Shown here: one piece after another, positions 44,483 through 53,153 of the stretch
Numbering within the stretch: position 1 is the first letter of the stretch
How the letters are laid out: the number at the start of each line of letters is the position of its first letter
DNA from: Stigmatella aurantiaca DW4/3-1
Lineage (GTDB): Bacteria; Myxococcota; Myxococcia; Myxococcales; Myxococcaceae
Assembly: GCF_000165485.1 (NCBI RefSeq)
Contig: NC_014623.1
Span: forward strand, 9,194,893 to 9,258,892
Direction of reading: 5' to 3'
DNA length: 64,000 bases
The notes under the pieces: generated by a model
The model's database searches: none
Told to the model about the DNA's origin: nothing
What the model saw: only the letters and a program-made list of their open reading frames with translations
Position numbers and translations under genes: made by a program

Positions 44483-44493
44483 AGCCGCCTGAG
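44467..44493. terminator. Hairpin between convergent kinase relic and RapA-like gene
   Basis: CTCAGGC (44467-44473) and GCCTGAG (44487-44493) form a perfect seven-base stem with a 13-base loop, spanning the stop codon of the kinase relic. There is no T-run. It could end transcription in both directions between the convergent genes. Confidence 0.35.
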
Positions 44494-44505
44494 ACGAGAA
44501 GATGA

Positions 44506-47500
44506 TCAGCGATTGATGACGAAGCCGCACGCCGAGTCGAGCGACACCTTCGCTCCCGACAGGGCCCTCAGCAGCCGGTCGTAGTGCATGCCCTCCGCGT
44601 CGAGTTGCTCCTGCACCGCCTCGGCCGAGAGGCCTTGGTGTCCCAGCGACAGCTTCATCCGGGCCAGCGCCGCGTCTCGCTCGGCCTCGATGGCTTTCTT
44701 GGCCTTCACCGCCAGCTTGCCCAGCTCCGCCTCGGCCGCCTTCTTCGCCACCGGCACCGCCGCCTCCACGAAGACGCTGAAGCCGGGGAAGGCGCGCGCC
44801 ACCTCGTCTCCCTTGAGCGCCTTGCCGTCCGCTTCCAGCGAGGACAGCAGGCTCGCGTCCACCTTGGGCCCGCCCTGCCCCTCCGCCACCGCCACGTGCA
44901 ACAGCGTCCGCTCCAGGAAGCGCGCCAACTGCCGGCTTGGCACCCGTGCTCCCGGCGAGGTGTCTTCCGGCTCCGGCAATTGCACGTGGTAGAGGAACTC
45001 CAGCCCCTTCGCCTTCAGCGTCCCCCGCTTCTCGATGAAGCGGAAGCCGCTGCGCCCATACGGCCCATCCCTCAGGAAGCCGAACAGCGCCTCCACCAGC
45101 GAGTGGCCCGTCGCGAAGTACTCCAACTCCTCGGCCTCCACCGCCGTGTCCCGCCAGAAGGTGCCCAGCACCGTCCGGTCCTCCATCACGTCCAGTCCTG
45201 GCAAGCCCTCGACGTTGAGCGCGTGGCCAAAGTGGAACGCGCACTGGAAGGCGTCCACCTCATCGTCCGTGTCCACCCGGATCCCCACCCGCTTCGCCAA
45301 CTCCGTGACGCTCTCTTCCAGCCGCTCGTCGAGGTCTCTCGCCACGCCCCACAGGCCGTCCTCCAGCGGCTCGGCCTCCTCGTCCTCGTCCACCTCGATG
45401 CCCATGCGCGTCTGCGCCCGCGTCACCAGCCGCTCCACCGCCGGCTTGTCGAAGGACCGCAGGTCCAGCAACGGATCATACGCGCGCTTCACCTGCGCCC
45501 GCGCCGCCTCCACCTTCGCCTTCAGCTCCGCCGCGTACGCCACCCGCGCCTCGCGCGGCAGCAGCGCCAACTCCGCCAGCCGGTCCTCCACCTCCTCCAG
45601 CACCGCGTCCAGGCCGCCCACCGTCTCGCCGAACACCCCCACCGCGTCCGCCAGCAACATCAGCACGTCCGAGGCCAGCGTCCCCGCCGGATCAAAGACG
45701 TGGATCTCCACCGGCTTCGACTGGCCAATCCGGTCCAGGCGGCCGATGCGCTGCTCCACCGTCGCCGGGCTCCAGGGCAAGTCGTAGTGCACCAGGTGGT
45801 GCGCGAACTGGAAGTTGCGCCCCTCGCCGCCCACCTCCGTGCACAACAGCACCTGCGGCCCCTCCGGATCCCGGAAGCGCGCCACCTGCCGGTCCCGCTC
45901 CACCAGCGGCAGGTCTCCGTGGTAGCCGAGCGCCTCGATGCCCTCTCGGCCCAGCTCCGCCTGGAGCGCCTCCAGCGTGTCCCGGCTCTCCGTGAAGACC
46001 AGCACCTTCGCCTCGCGCTCCTGCGCCCAGATGCCGCGCAGCACGCCCAGGAACGCGTTCAGCTTCGCATCCCTCGCGGGCAGCTTGAGGTTCGCCGCCT
46101 TGAGCGCCGGGTTCGCGCTCACCGCCCCCGCGAACGCCGAGGGGCTCGACTCCAGCCGCCGCATCACGTTGGCCAGCGGCGCGCCCCGCAGCGAGGCCCC
46201 CGCGAGCACCGCCAGCGCCGCGTCCCGCGTCTTCAGCTCCTCCGCGGACAGCTGCACGGGGTGGCGGTGCAGCCGCCGCGAGGAGAAGCCGCCCACCACC
46301 GCGCGCCGGTTGCGCACCAGCCGGTCGGACAGGCTGTAGGTCTCCGCCAGGTGCTCCAGCAGCGCGTCCCGGTCCTTCAGCCCCTGGAGCTTCGCATCCC
46401 CGGGGAAGCGCTTCGCCAGCGCCTTCACCGCCGAGGCGGGCTCGCCTCCTTCCAGCAGCGCGCGCACCGCGCTCGACAGTTCCTCCTGCCGCGCCAGCCG
46501 CTCCTCGAAGCCCTTCACCGTGGGCGCCGTGGCCGCGTCAATCAAGGTGAGCAGCCCATGGTACTCGGCCGGATCCAGTTGCATGGGCGTCGCCGTGAGC
46601 AGCAAGAGCCCCCAGCTGTTCTCCGCCAGGCCCTGGGCGGCCTCGAAGGCCTTCTCGCCCTTGAGGTGGTGCGCCTCGTCGATGATGACCAGATCCCAGA
46701 ACGCCTCATCGGCCGCCACCGCGCGCCGGTGCTCCTCGGTGCGCGAGAGCAACTCCAGGCTCGTCACCACCAGCGGGAAGCGCTCCCAGGGGGACACGTC
46801 CGGCTGCTCCTTCAAGGACTGCGCATACCGGTCCGAGTCCATCAGCGTGAAGAGCTGGTTGAACTTGTGGAACAGCTCCACCAGCCACTGCACCGTCAGG
46901 TGGCTGGGGGCCACCACCAGCACCCGGCGCGCCAGCCCCGCGAGCCGCAGCGCGCTGAACACCATGCCCGCCTCGATGGTCTTGCCCAGACCCACCTCGT
47001 CGGCGAGCACGAAGCGCGGCCGCCGGGCCGACAGCACGCGCTGCACCACGCCCACCTGGTGCGGCTTCACCATCACCCGGCTGGCCAGGAGCGCGCCGAG
47101 CGCGTCGCACCGCCGCTCATCGTCCAGGACCAGGGCCTGCTTGCGCAGGGTGAAGGCCTTGGCGTCCCCCACCCGGCCCTCGCGCAGCGTGCTGAGCAAA
47201 TCCGAGCGCGGCGGGAGCGCGCGCAGCTCGGACTCGGGCATCTCGTCCTCCTCACCCGTGTCCGTGTACCGGATGACATAGCGGCGCAGGCCCCGGGCCC
47301 CTGGCTCCTCGCTCACCACCGTGGCCGCTCGCCCCTTCACCGTGACGACAGGCTCGCCGGCCGGCAGGGCGTAAGCCACCAACGCACTGCCCTTGGTGGA
47401 CACGAGCACCGGCGCATCCTCGCGTGCCGGGAAGAAGACGACCGCCTTCGCGCCCTCTTCCATCAGCGCGGCGAGATGTCCCACGCCCCACTCGGGCTGG

Positions 47501-47538
47501 GGGAGGTAGCGAACCTTGAGACCTTCGACGAGAGACAT
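44506..47538 (-). CDS. RapA-like SNF2-family ATPase
   Basis: A 1010-residue helicase-like ATPase. RapA recycles stalled RNA polymerase in E. coli, where the protein is about the same length. An N-terminal region of about 150 residues contains beta-barrel-like segments (GSALVAYALPAGEPVVTVKG). The SNF2 motor has motif I DEVGLGKT (180-187), motif II DEAHH, motif III LLTATPMQ and, in the second lobe, motif VI VEQRIGRLDRIGQ preceded by LLCTEVGGEGRNFQF. A C-terminal part of about 350 residues follows. The ATG at 47538 is the first Met of the conserved region; the frame runs back to 47814 without support. It may also act in DNA repair. No restriction or defence genes adjoin. Confidence 0.85.
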   Translation of the reverse strand: MSLVEGLKVRYLPQPEWGVGHLAALMEEGAKAVVFFPAREDAPVLVSTKGSALVAYALPAGEPVVTVKGRAATVVSEEPGARGLRRYVIRYTDTGEEDEMPESELRALPPRSDLLSTLREGRVGDAKAFTLRKQALVLDDERRCDALGALLASRVMVKPHQVGVVQRVLSARRPRFVLADEVGLGKTIEAGMVFSALRLAGLARRVLVVAPSHLTVQWLVELFHKFNQLFTLMDSDRYAQSLKEQPDVSPWERFPLVVTSLELLSRTEEHRRAVAADEAFWDLVIIDEAHHLKGEKAFEAAQGLAENSWGLLLLTATPMQLDPAEYHGLLTLIDAATAPTVKGFEERLARQEELSSAVRALLEGGEPASAVKALAKRFPGDAKLQGLKDRDALLEHLAETYSLSDRLVRNRRAVVGGFSSRRLHRHPVQLSAEELKTRDAALAVLAGASLRGAPLANVMRRLESSPSAFAGAVSANPALKAANLKLPARDAKLNAFLGVLRGIWAQEREAKVLVFTESRDTLEALQAELGREGIEALGYHGDLPLVERDRQVARFRDPEGPQVLLCTEVGGEGRNFQFAHHLVHYDLPWSPATVEQRIGRLDRIGQSKPVEIHVFDPAGTLASDVLMLLADAVGVFGETVGGLDAVLEEVEDRLAELALLPREARVAYAAELKAKVEAARAQVKRAYDPLLDLRSFDKPAVERLVTRAQTRMGIEVDEDEEAEPLEDGLWGVARDLDERLEESVTELAKRVGIRVDTDDEVDAFQCAFHFGHALNVEGLPGLDVMEDRTVLGTFWRDTAVEAEELEYFATGHSLVEALFGFLRDGPYGRSGFRFIEKRGTLKAKGLEFLYHVQLPEPEDTSPGARVPSRQLARFLERTLLHVAVAEGQGGPKVDASLLSSLEADGKALKGDEVARAFPGFSVFVEAAVPVAKKAAEAELGKLAVKAKKAIEAERDAALARMKLSLGHQGLSAEAVQEQLDAEGMHYDRLLRALSGAKVSLDSACGFVINR

Positions 47539-47929
47539 GGGACGTCCGGATGCGGCGGAGTGAAAAAAGGGGGTTCGCCTCTTAACTCCCTCCCTGACCG
47601 AAGGCCACTCTGCTTCCACCCGGCACGGCCGCATTTTGCGCCGCCCGCCCCACAGGCAGGTGATCAGCAGCTCATGCCACAGCCAGACCGCCCCGAACTC
47701 AGGGGTCTCCGAACGTCTTTTCCCAGAGCTGTTGCCCCTCGGAAGACAGACCGAAGGTTCACAGGGGCCGACTCGCGGCCCGTGCTGTTGTGCCGCTCGA
47801 CGTCTCGCGCCCAATCGTCAGTACGGCCAAGGCGGCCAGCCCCGCCCTCCATCCGAGCCACCTGGGAACATCCTTCGAGGGGGGCATGGGACCCGCTAAA
47901 ACCAACTCTGGAATGATGGGGGCGATCTC
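47539..47929. other. Upstream region of RapA-like gene, no gene recognised
   Basis: A 391-base stretch between the RapA-like start and the frameshifted remnant. Open frames on the plus strand (for example 47636-47899) read as shadows and have no ribosome-binding site. A G/A-rich run (GAAAAAAGGGGG on the plus strand at about 47562) is the only notable composition. No promoter could be assigned. Confidence 0.4.
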
Positions 47930-48180
47930 CTAACCCGCGCCGCCCCCATCGAGCGCGGCATCGAGCCGGTGGAGGTTGGGACGGGTGCGTACCCGGCTCA
48001 GCTCGGTGCCGTTCATGTAACCCGCTGAGACCTTGGGGCGCTTGTCGACGGAGGGGTTGTCGCCCGTCCCCCCGGGGTAAACAGATTGCCCAGCGTCATT
48101 CCATAGCGCCAGCGATCATCGATGGAGGTGAGCAATGCATTCATGCACCCTGCTCCCCAGACGCCAGGAGCCTGGGTGTC
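47930..48180 (-). pseudogene. Frameshifted gene fragment, family not identified
   Basis: On the minus strand an open frame beginning near 48180 reads APGVWGAGCMNALLTS and DDRWRYGMTLGNLFTPGG. At a run of six G (about 48072-48077) it leaves frame and meets a stop. If one base is added at that run the reading continues smoothly with NPSVDKRPKVSAGYMNGTEL and ends at a TAG at 47930-47932, with high third-position G/C throughout. This looks like the end of a real gene broken by a one-base change, with its front part lost. I do not recognise the family. Confidence 0.5.
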
Positions 48181-48260
48181 CCATCAGCAGGCTGTCCACA
48201 GCGCTGGGCCGCACGCTTGGGTTCGCCCCATGCTGGGCAAAGCCTCTTCCTGTCCGCCTA

Positions 48261-48289
48261 TTGACAGCCTCCCCTCCCAAAAGGGCAAT
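48261..48289 (+). promoter_or_regulatory. Possible promoter of GAF histidine kinase
   Basis: A perfect TTGACA (48261-48266) is followed after 17 bases by GGCAAT (48284-48289, 3/6 match), about 80 bases before the histidine kinase ATG. The -35 element is strong and the -10 element weak. Confidence 0.35.
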
Positions 48290-48368
48290 ATCCCCAGAAC
48301 GCGGGCGCGTGAATGCTCGCGGTTCGACCGCACGTGAGCTGAAGCACGGTCTGCGGGGGGGAGTTCAC

Positions 48369-49808
48369 ATGATGCGCCGTCGGACCTTCATGCCACGTAC
48401 GGGGGCGGGACTGCCTGCCTATGCCCTGTCCGGGTTGCTGCCTTTTCTCGCGCTGGTCCTGCCCCTGCTGTCCTTGCCCAGCCAGTACGCCGACGCCCTC
48501 CCGCTCACGTTCGTTCCCGGCTTGATGATCCTCGGAAGCCTCGTGGTGCTGCACGGTGCCTCCGCGCGCCTCATCGCCCCGGCGTCCAGCCTCTCGCGCC
48601 ACCGGGTGGAGCGCGTCGAGGCGCTCTTCACCGCCGCCGGCCGCGTCCTGTCCTCGGTCCAGTCGCCCGAGATGCTCACCACCGCCCTGTCGCGCATCTG
48701 TGTCCCCGAGGCGGCCGACGCCTGCCTGCTGTTCATCCCCGGCGAAGACGGCAGCCCGAAGGCCGTGGCCACCGCCCATGCGTGCGTGGAGTTGGAGCCG
48801 CGCCTGGGAGATCTCGCGCGATTGCTGTCTGCCAGCCGCGAGGGCCGCGTCGCCCGCGCGCTGAGCACCGGCCAGGGCCAGCGCTTTGACCGGGGCGCCC
48901 TCGAGCGCCTGTCCCGGGAGACCCCCGAGGGCCAGTTCCTCCGCGCCTTCGGGGTGCGCTCCTGCCTCATCGTCCCCCTGGCCGTGGGGCCCCAGGTGCT
49001 CGGTGTCCTCGTCCTGATGTCCACCCACCCCCGGCACAGCTACAGCGCGGTGGACCAGTCCTTCATGGAAGAGCTGGCCGGCCGCGCCGCCCTCACGCTG
49101 GACAACGCCCGGCTGCGGGCCGAGGCCCAGCGCACGCTCGAGCTCATTGGCGTCGCGGCGCACGATCTCGGCAACCCGCTGTTCGCCCTCCAGCTCCGGC
49201 TGCGCCGGCTGCGCTCCCCCTCCGCCCAGGCCGAGGGCCGGCTGGGCGAGGGGCTCGCCCACGCGGAGCAGGAGACCCGCAGGCTCGGGCAGTTGGTGCA
49301 CAACCTGTTGGATCTGTCCCAACTGGGCACCGGCTCACTCACCCTGGAGCCGGAGCCCCTGGACCTGTCCGCCCTGGTGCGGCAGCTCGCCGAGCGCCAC
49401 GCGGACCAGGCCCAGGCCAGCGGGTGCACGCTCACCGTGGACGCCGGCCCTAGCACCCCGGGGCACTGGGACCGGCTGCGCCTCGAGCGCGTGTTGACCA
49501 ACCTGCTGAGCAATGCCTTCAAGTTCGGCCGCGGCGCCCCCGTGCAGGTGAGCGTCCAGGACGAAGCGGCCCACACCGTGCTGCGCGTGAAGGACCACGG
49601 CATCGGCATCGCCCCCGAGGCCCAGCAGCGCATCTTCGGCCGCTTCGAGCGCGCCCCCACCCCCGAGCGCCAGGCGGGGGTCGGCCTCGGCCTCTACATC
49701 GTCCGCCAGCTCGTCCACGCCCATGGCGGTGCCATCCGCGTCTCCAGCCAGCCCGGCCAAGGCACGGAGTTCACCGTCTCGCTCCCTCACCCCTCCGCTC
49801 GCGTGTAA
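48369..49808 (+). CDS. Membrane histidine kinase with GAF domain
   Basis: A 479-residue sensor kinase. The ATG at 48369 (or the adjacent one at 48372) follows GGGGGGAG. Two membrane helices lie in the first 66 residues (YALSGLLPFLALVLPLLSLP and LTFVPGLMILGSLVVL) with almost nothing outside. A GAF domain (about 80-245) contains the CLIVPLAVGPQVLGVLVLMS core and may bind a small ligand or cofactor. The dimerisation domain has His265 (GVAAHDLGNPL) and the ATPase domain has NLLSNAFKFG, DHGIGIAP and GVGLGLYIV. The protein ends with the ATPase domain and no regulator gene is adjacent. Confidence 0.93.
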   Translation: MMRRRTFMPRTGAGLPAYALSGLLPFLALVLPLLSLPSQYADALPLTFVPGLMILGSLVVLHGASARLIAPASSLSRHRVERVEALFTAAGRVLSSVQSPEMLTTALSRICVPEAADACLLFIPGEDGSPKAVATAHACVELEPRLGDLARLLSASREGRVARALSTGQGQRFDRGALERLSRETPEGQFLRAFGVRSCLIVPLAVGPQVLGVLVLMSTHPRHSYSAVDQSFMEELAGRAALTLDNARLRAEAQRTLELIGVAAHDLGNPLFALQLRLRRLRSPSAQAEGRLGEGLAHAEQETRRLGQLVHNLLDLSQLGTGSLTLEPEPLDLSALVRQLAERHADQAQASGCTLTVDAGPSTPGHWDRLRLERVLTNLLSNAFKFGRGAPVQVSVQDEAAHTVLRVKDHGIGIAPEAQQRIFGRFERAPTPERQAGVGLGLYIVRQLVHAHGGAIRVSSQPGQGTEFTVSLPHPSARV

Positions 49809-49917
49809 GGGACTGTGCGGGAGTCGCCTCCTGAACGGTTCATCGTTCCCGTGTAAAGACAAAAATACATTTTGGATAAACCCGCTGTTCAACCGGCTAG
49901 AACTATTTCTCATTTTC

Positions 49918-49947
49918 TTGTGTCGTTCCGTTAGAAGCGGATATTAT
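49918..49947 (+). promoter_or_regulatory. Possible promoter of cytochrome-FIST-kinase cluster
   Basis: TTGTGT (49918-49923), 18 bases, TATTAT (49942-49947, 5/6 match) lie in an unusually A/T-rich part of the 282-base gap before the cytochrome gene, about 140 bases from its ATG. A leader of that length could hold regulatory structure. Confidence 0.4.
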
Positions 49948-50090
49948 TAGTGTGGCTCGAACCGGCCTCTCCCGGACGCTCCGGCGGAAACGATTTCCAC
50001 CTACCTTCGGCGACATCTCGGGGGTGAGACATCGGATCAGGGAGGCCAGGGCGCATTCCGCGCCCAAGTGCGAGTGAAGGAGGGGCCACC

Positions 50091-51959
50091 ATGCGTGGAA
50101 CGACGGCACCGACGGCGGCGAAGGGCACTGCTCCTGCAATGGGGGGCTCCACGCTGGGTGTGCTCCTGGTGGCACTGCTGGCAAGCGCCGGTTGCGGCGG
50201 GCACGAGGCGATGGGCGAGGGGCTGGGAGATGGGTTCGGAACTGGGTTCGAAGAGACCTCCTCCGGTTCCCCCGAGGCGTGGGCCACCGGGGCGCAGGCC
50301 CTCTCGGAGGGCACCGCGCCCCGCTCCTCCCCGCAGACGGCCCTCGGGGTGGCGCTGGAGGTGGAGGATGGGGTGGCCATGCCGCTGCGCGTGCGCGCGG
50401 GGCAGACCGTCTACATCAACCAGATCGACATCCGCTCCAGCGTGGCCGCCTCGAAGGACGAGGGGCTCGCGGGGCTGGTGCGCATGGGCGACTTCGCGGG
50501 GCTGGGCTGGCTGGGCGTGAAGCAGGTGGAGCAGGAGTTCGAGCTTCTGGGCAGCGCGGAGGGCTACAAGCGCCGGCGCTTCTACCGGAACGCCGCGTGG
50601 ATGAACCTGCCGAGCGCCTTCTTCGTGGAGCCGGTGGACGAGTACGGCCGGCTCACCGGGCTGCCCATCGTCCTAAACGCGGGCCAGAACGACCAGCGCA
50701 AGGACAGCGACGACTTCTTCGTGCGCCGCTTCCGCGCCATTCAGTGGACGTATGACTGCCCGGCGCTCGAGAACTGCGCCGGGGCGTCCAACTACCTGGA
50801 GGAGGCGCTGCTGGAGCTGCGCAACGCCCGCACGCAGGCCAGGCAGAAGACCCTGGCGCTCAATTCCCGCACCAAGGCCCTGCGCCTGCGCTGGACGCTG
50901 CGCCCCTTTTCCGCGTACACCATCCCCGTGGAGCAAGTGGCCCAGCCGGCGTACGACTACGGCTTCTCCATGGACGTGTCGCCCGTGACGCCACCCCTCA
51001 AGGATGGCACCTACGCGCCTGGCACGGACATCCGCTTCCGGCTCACCCTGAAGGATGGTTCTGGCAAACGGCTCCACCCAGTGGGTTGGCTTCCGGCCTA
51101 CAATGATGTCATCTTTGGCGAGAACGAGGCGGGCATTCAGTACTACCGTGCCTTCTTCGACCCGACCGCGACGTATTACCGGAGGAAGCACCGCGAACGC
51201 ATGCTGATCGCGCAGATCATGGGACCGGCGCAGCGCATCCAGCCCATCCGCTCCATCATCGATATGGAGGCGTTCCTCGCCCCCGAGACCGACGTGCAGA
51301 CCATCAGCACGGCCGCCCGGGACGGCGTCTACTCTCAGTTCAGGACCTTCCCTCCCGCCAACCAGCTGTTCGGCGGCGCGTTCGATCCGATGCACGTGGG
51401 CTGGGCCGCCCCGGTGAGCGACACCTGGAGCTTCCAGCTTCCCCCCAACGCCGAGCCCGGCACCTACCTGGTCACCGTCAAGGGGCGCCGTGTATACCTG
51501 GGGGAGGACATTCCCTACAGCAAGACGATCGAAATCCAGGTGGGCACCCAGCTGAAAACCCAGCCGGTGCTGACCACGGGCCCGTGCAACACCTGCCACA
51601 GCGAGGGCGGGGAGCTGAACACGGTGCTGCACGGCAACGACAACCGCGCCGCGTGCGCGGCGTGCCATGCGCCCCTGGGCTTCGAGCTCGAGGGGCCCGT
51701 CTTCGTCCGCGTGCACTTCATCCACAGCCGCTCGGAGCGGATTGGCGCGCCCATGGCGCAGTGCAGCAAATGCCACTTGACGCCGGAGAGCGTGCGGCGC
51801 ACCAGCAAGGCGGCGTGCCTTTCCTGCCACACGAGCTATCCCAAGAGCCACGAGCAGCAGTTTGGGCCCATTACGAGCATGTATGTGGGCGGTGGCCGCG
51901 AGTCCTTCCAGCAGTGTACCAGTACCTGCCACACTACACACCCGCAGAGCGGCCTCTAG
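50091..51959 (+). CDS. Multiheme c-type cytochrome lipoprotein
   Basis: A 622-residue lipoprotein (AAGGAGGGG six bases before the ATG; lipobox LASAGC). Residues 40-480 are a beta-rich region without heme motifs (ending TYLVTVKGRRVYLGEDI). The C-terminal 125 residues hold four CxxCH heme sites (Cys499, Cys522, Cys558 and Cys576 start them) and one CTSTCH (609-614), a CxxxCH spacing that may bind a fifth heme. Additional His residues (LHGNDN, VHFIHSR) are likely distal ligands. The HG...CAACH and VHFIH pattern recalls OmcA/MtrC-type surface cytochromes used for electron transfer across the envelope. It is followed after 30 bases by the FIST gene. The electron partner is unknown. Confidence 0.85.
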   Translation: MRGTTAPTAAKGTAPAMGGSTLGVLLVALLASAGCGGHEAMGEGLGDGFGTGFEETSSGSPEAWATGAQALSEGTAPRSSPQTALGVALEVEDGVAMPLRVRAGQTVYINQIDIRSSVAASKDEGLAGLVRMGDFAGLGWLGVKQVEQEFELLGSAEGYKRRRFYRNAAWMNLPSAFFVEPVDEYGRLTGLPIVLNAGQNDQRKDSDDFFVRRFRAIQWTYDCPALENCAGASNYLEEALLELRNARTQARQKTLALNSRTKALRLRWTLRPFSAYTIPVEQVAQPAYDYGFSMDVSPVTPPLKDGTYAPGTDIRFRLTLKDGSGKRLHPVGWLPAYNDVIFGENEAGIQYYRAFFDPTATYYRRKHRERMLIAQIMGPAQRIQPIRSIIDMEAFLAPETDVQTISTAARDGVYSQFRTFPPANQLFGGAFDPMHVGWAAPVSDTWSFQLPPNAEPGTYLVTVKGRRVYLGEDIPYSKTIEIQVGTQLKTQPVLTTGPCNTCHSEGGELNTVLHGNDNRAACAACHAPLGFELEGPVFVRVHFIHSRSERIGAPMAQCSKCHLTPESVRRTSKAACLSCHTSYPKSHEQQFGPITSMYVGGGRESFQQCTSTCHTTHPQSGL

Positions 51960-51989
51960 CCGCCTGCTCCACTCTTTTGGAGGTCCTCC

Positions 51990-53153
51990 ATGGCGCAAGT
52001 GAAGATGCAGACGGCTCGAACCACCCTGAAGGAGCCAGTCGCAGCCGCGGAGGACTTGTTCAAACAGCTTGGGGGCATCGTGCCCAAGCTGGTGATGATG
52101 TACGCCTCGCGGGAGCGGGATCAGGTGGCCCTCAACCGCGCGGTGCGCGAGCGGCTGCCCAAGGGCTGCCGCCTGGTGGGCTCCACCACCGGCGGCGAGC
52201 TGGACAACACCGGCATCTACTACGGCAGCGTGGTGCTCGGCGCGCTCTGGGGCGACTTCGACGTGGGCATCGGCCTGGGCACCGGCCTCACCAACGACGC
52301 GGTCTCCTCCGGGGGCGCCGCCATCAAGCGCGCGTGCGAGGAGCTGGGCGTGCGCCAGGGCGACCTGGATCCACGCAAGTACGTGGGCCTCGTGATTGAC
52401 GACGGCTTCCGCTACAAGAAGGAGGAGCTGCTGCTGGGCATCCTCGAGAAGAACCAGACGCTGGTGCTCGTGGGCGGCGGCGCCAGCGACGACAACCGCG
52501 ATCCGGCCAAGCAGTCCGCGCTCTTGCACGTGGATGGGGAGGTGGCCACCGACGCGGTGCTCGTGGCCCTGTTCCGCACCAACGCCCCGTGGGGCGCGCT
52601 GCGCTCGCACTGGTACATCCCCACCAACGAGCGGATGACCATCACCAAGGTGGACGAGACGCACACCCGGGCCCTGGAGATCGACAACAAGCCGGCCGTG
52701 CTGCGCTACGCCGAGATGCTCGGCGTGGAGCCGACCGACCTGGAGTTCGGCACCCCGAAGGGCTTCGCCGTGCGCCCCACCGCCCTCAAGGTGGGCCGCG
52801 AGTACTTCATCCGCACCCCCTGGAAGCCCATCCTCGAGGACAACTCCATCCTCTTCGCCAACCTCCTAGAGGAGGGCAGCGAGCTGGAACTGATGAAGTT
52901 GGGTGACATGGCCGGCATGACCAAGCAGTTCTTCGCCGAGGAAATGCCGCGCCGCGTCCAAAACCCCCAGGCCGCCCTCCTGTTCCACTGCGGTGGGCGC
53001 ATGTGGTACGCGCACGCCACAGGTAAGGTCCCCGAGCTGGCCGAGACCTTGCGTTCGGCCCCCACGGCGGCTGGAATGAATGTGCACTTCGAGATCTACT
53101 CGGGGTTCCACATCAACACCACGCTGACCGTCTTGGCGTTCGGATCCAATTAG
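51990..53153 (+). CDS. FIST-domain sensor protein
   Basis: A 387-residue cytoplasmic protein. Residues about 20-215 form the FIST N domain (VPKLVMMYASRERDQ, GCRLVGSTTGGEL) and about 220-370 the FIST C domain (ALEIDNKPAVLRYAEMLG, LLFHCGGRMWYAH). FIST domains are proposed small-ligand sensors, possibly for amino acids or their derivatives, and are usually fused to or encoded beside signalling proteins. No membrane segment or output domain is present. Its TAG is immediately followed, with no gap, by the ATG of the hybrid kinase, so the two are made together and probably form one sensor complex. Confidence 0.92.
   Translation: MAQVKMQTARTTLKEPVAAAEDLFKQLGGIVPKLVMMYASRERDQVALNRAVRERLPKGCRLVGSTTGGELDNTGIYYGSVVLGALWGDFDVGIGLGTGLTNDAVSSGGAAIKRACEELGVRQGDLDPRKYVGLVIDDGFRYKKEELLLGILEKNQTLVLVGGGASDDNRDPAKQSALLHVDGEVATDAVLVALFRTNAPWGALRSHWYIPTNERMTITKVDETHTRALEIDNKPAVLRYAEMLGVEPTDLEFGTPKGFAVRPTALKVGREYFIRTPWKPILEDNSILFANLLEEGSELELMKLGDMAGMTKQFFAEEMPRRVQNPQAALLFHCGGRMWYAHATGKVPELAETLRSAPTAAGMNVHFEIYSGFHINTTLTVLAFGSN

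Noticed and set aside
44584-47916. A 1110-codon plus-strand open frame opposite the RapA-like gene
   Set aside because: It is a Leu/Arg/His/Gln-rich shadow frame. SNF2 motifs are all on the minus strand.
48135-48368. Upstream extension of the GAF histidine kinase frame to 48135
   Set aside because: The ribosome-binding site GGGGGGAG and the membrane helices fit the ATG at 48369. The extension overlaps the minus-strand remnant.
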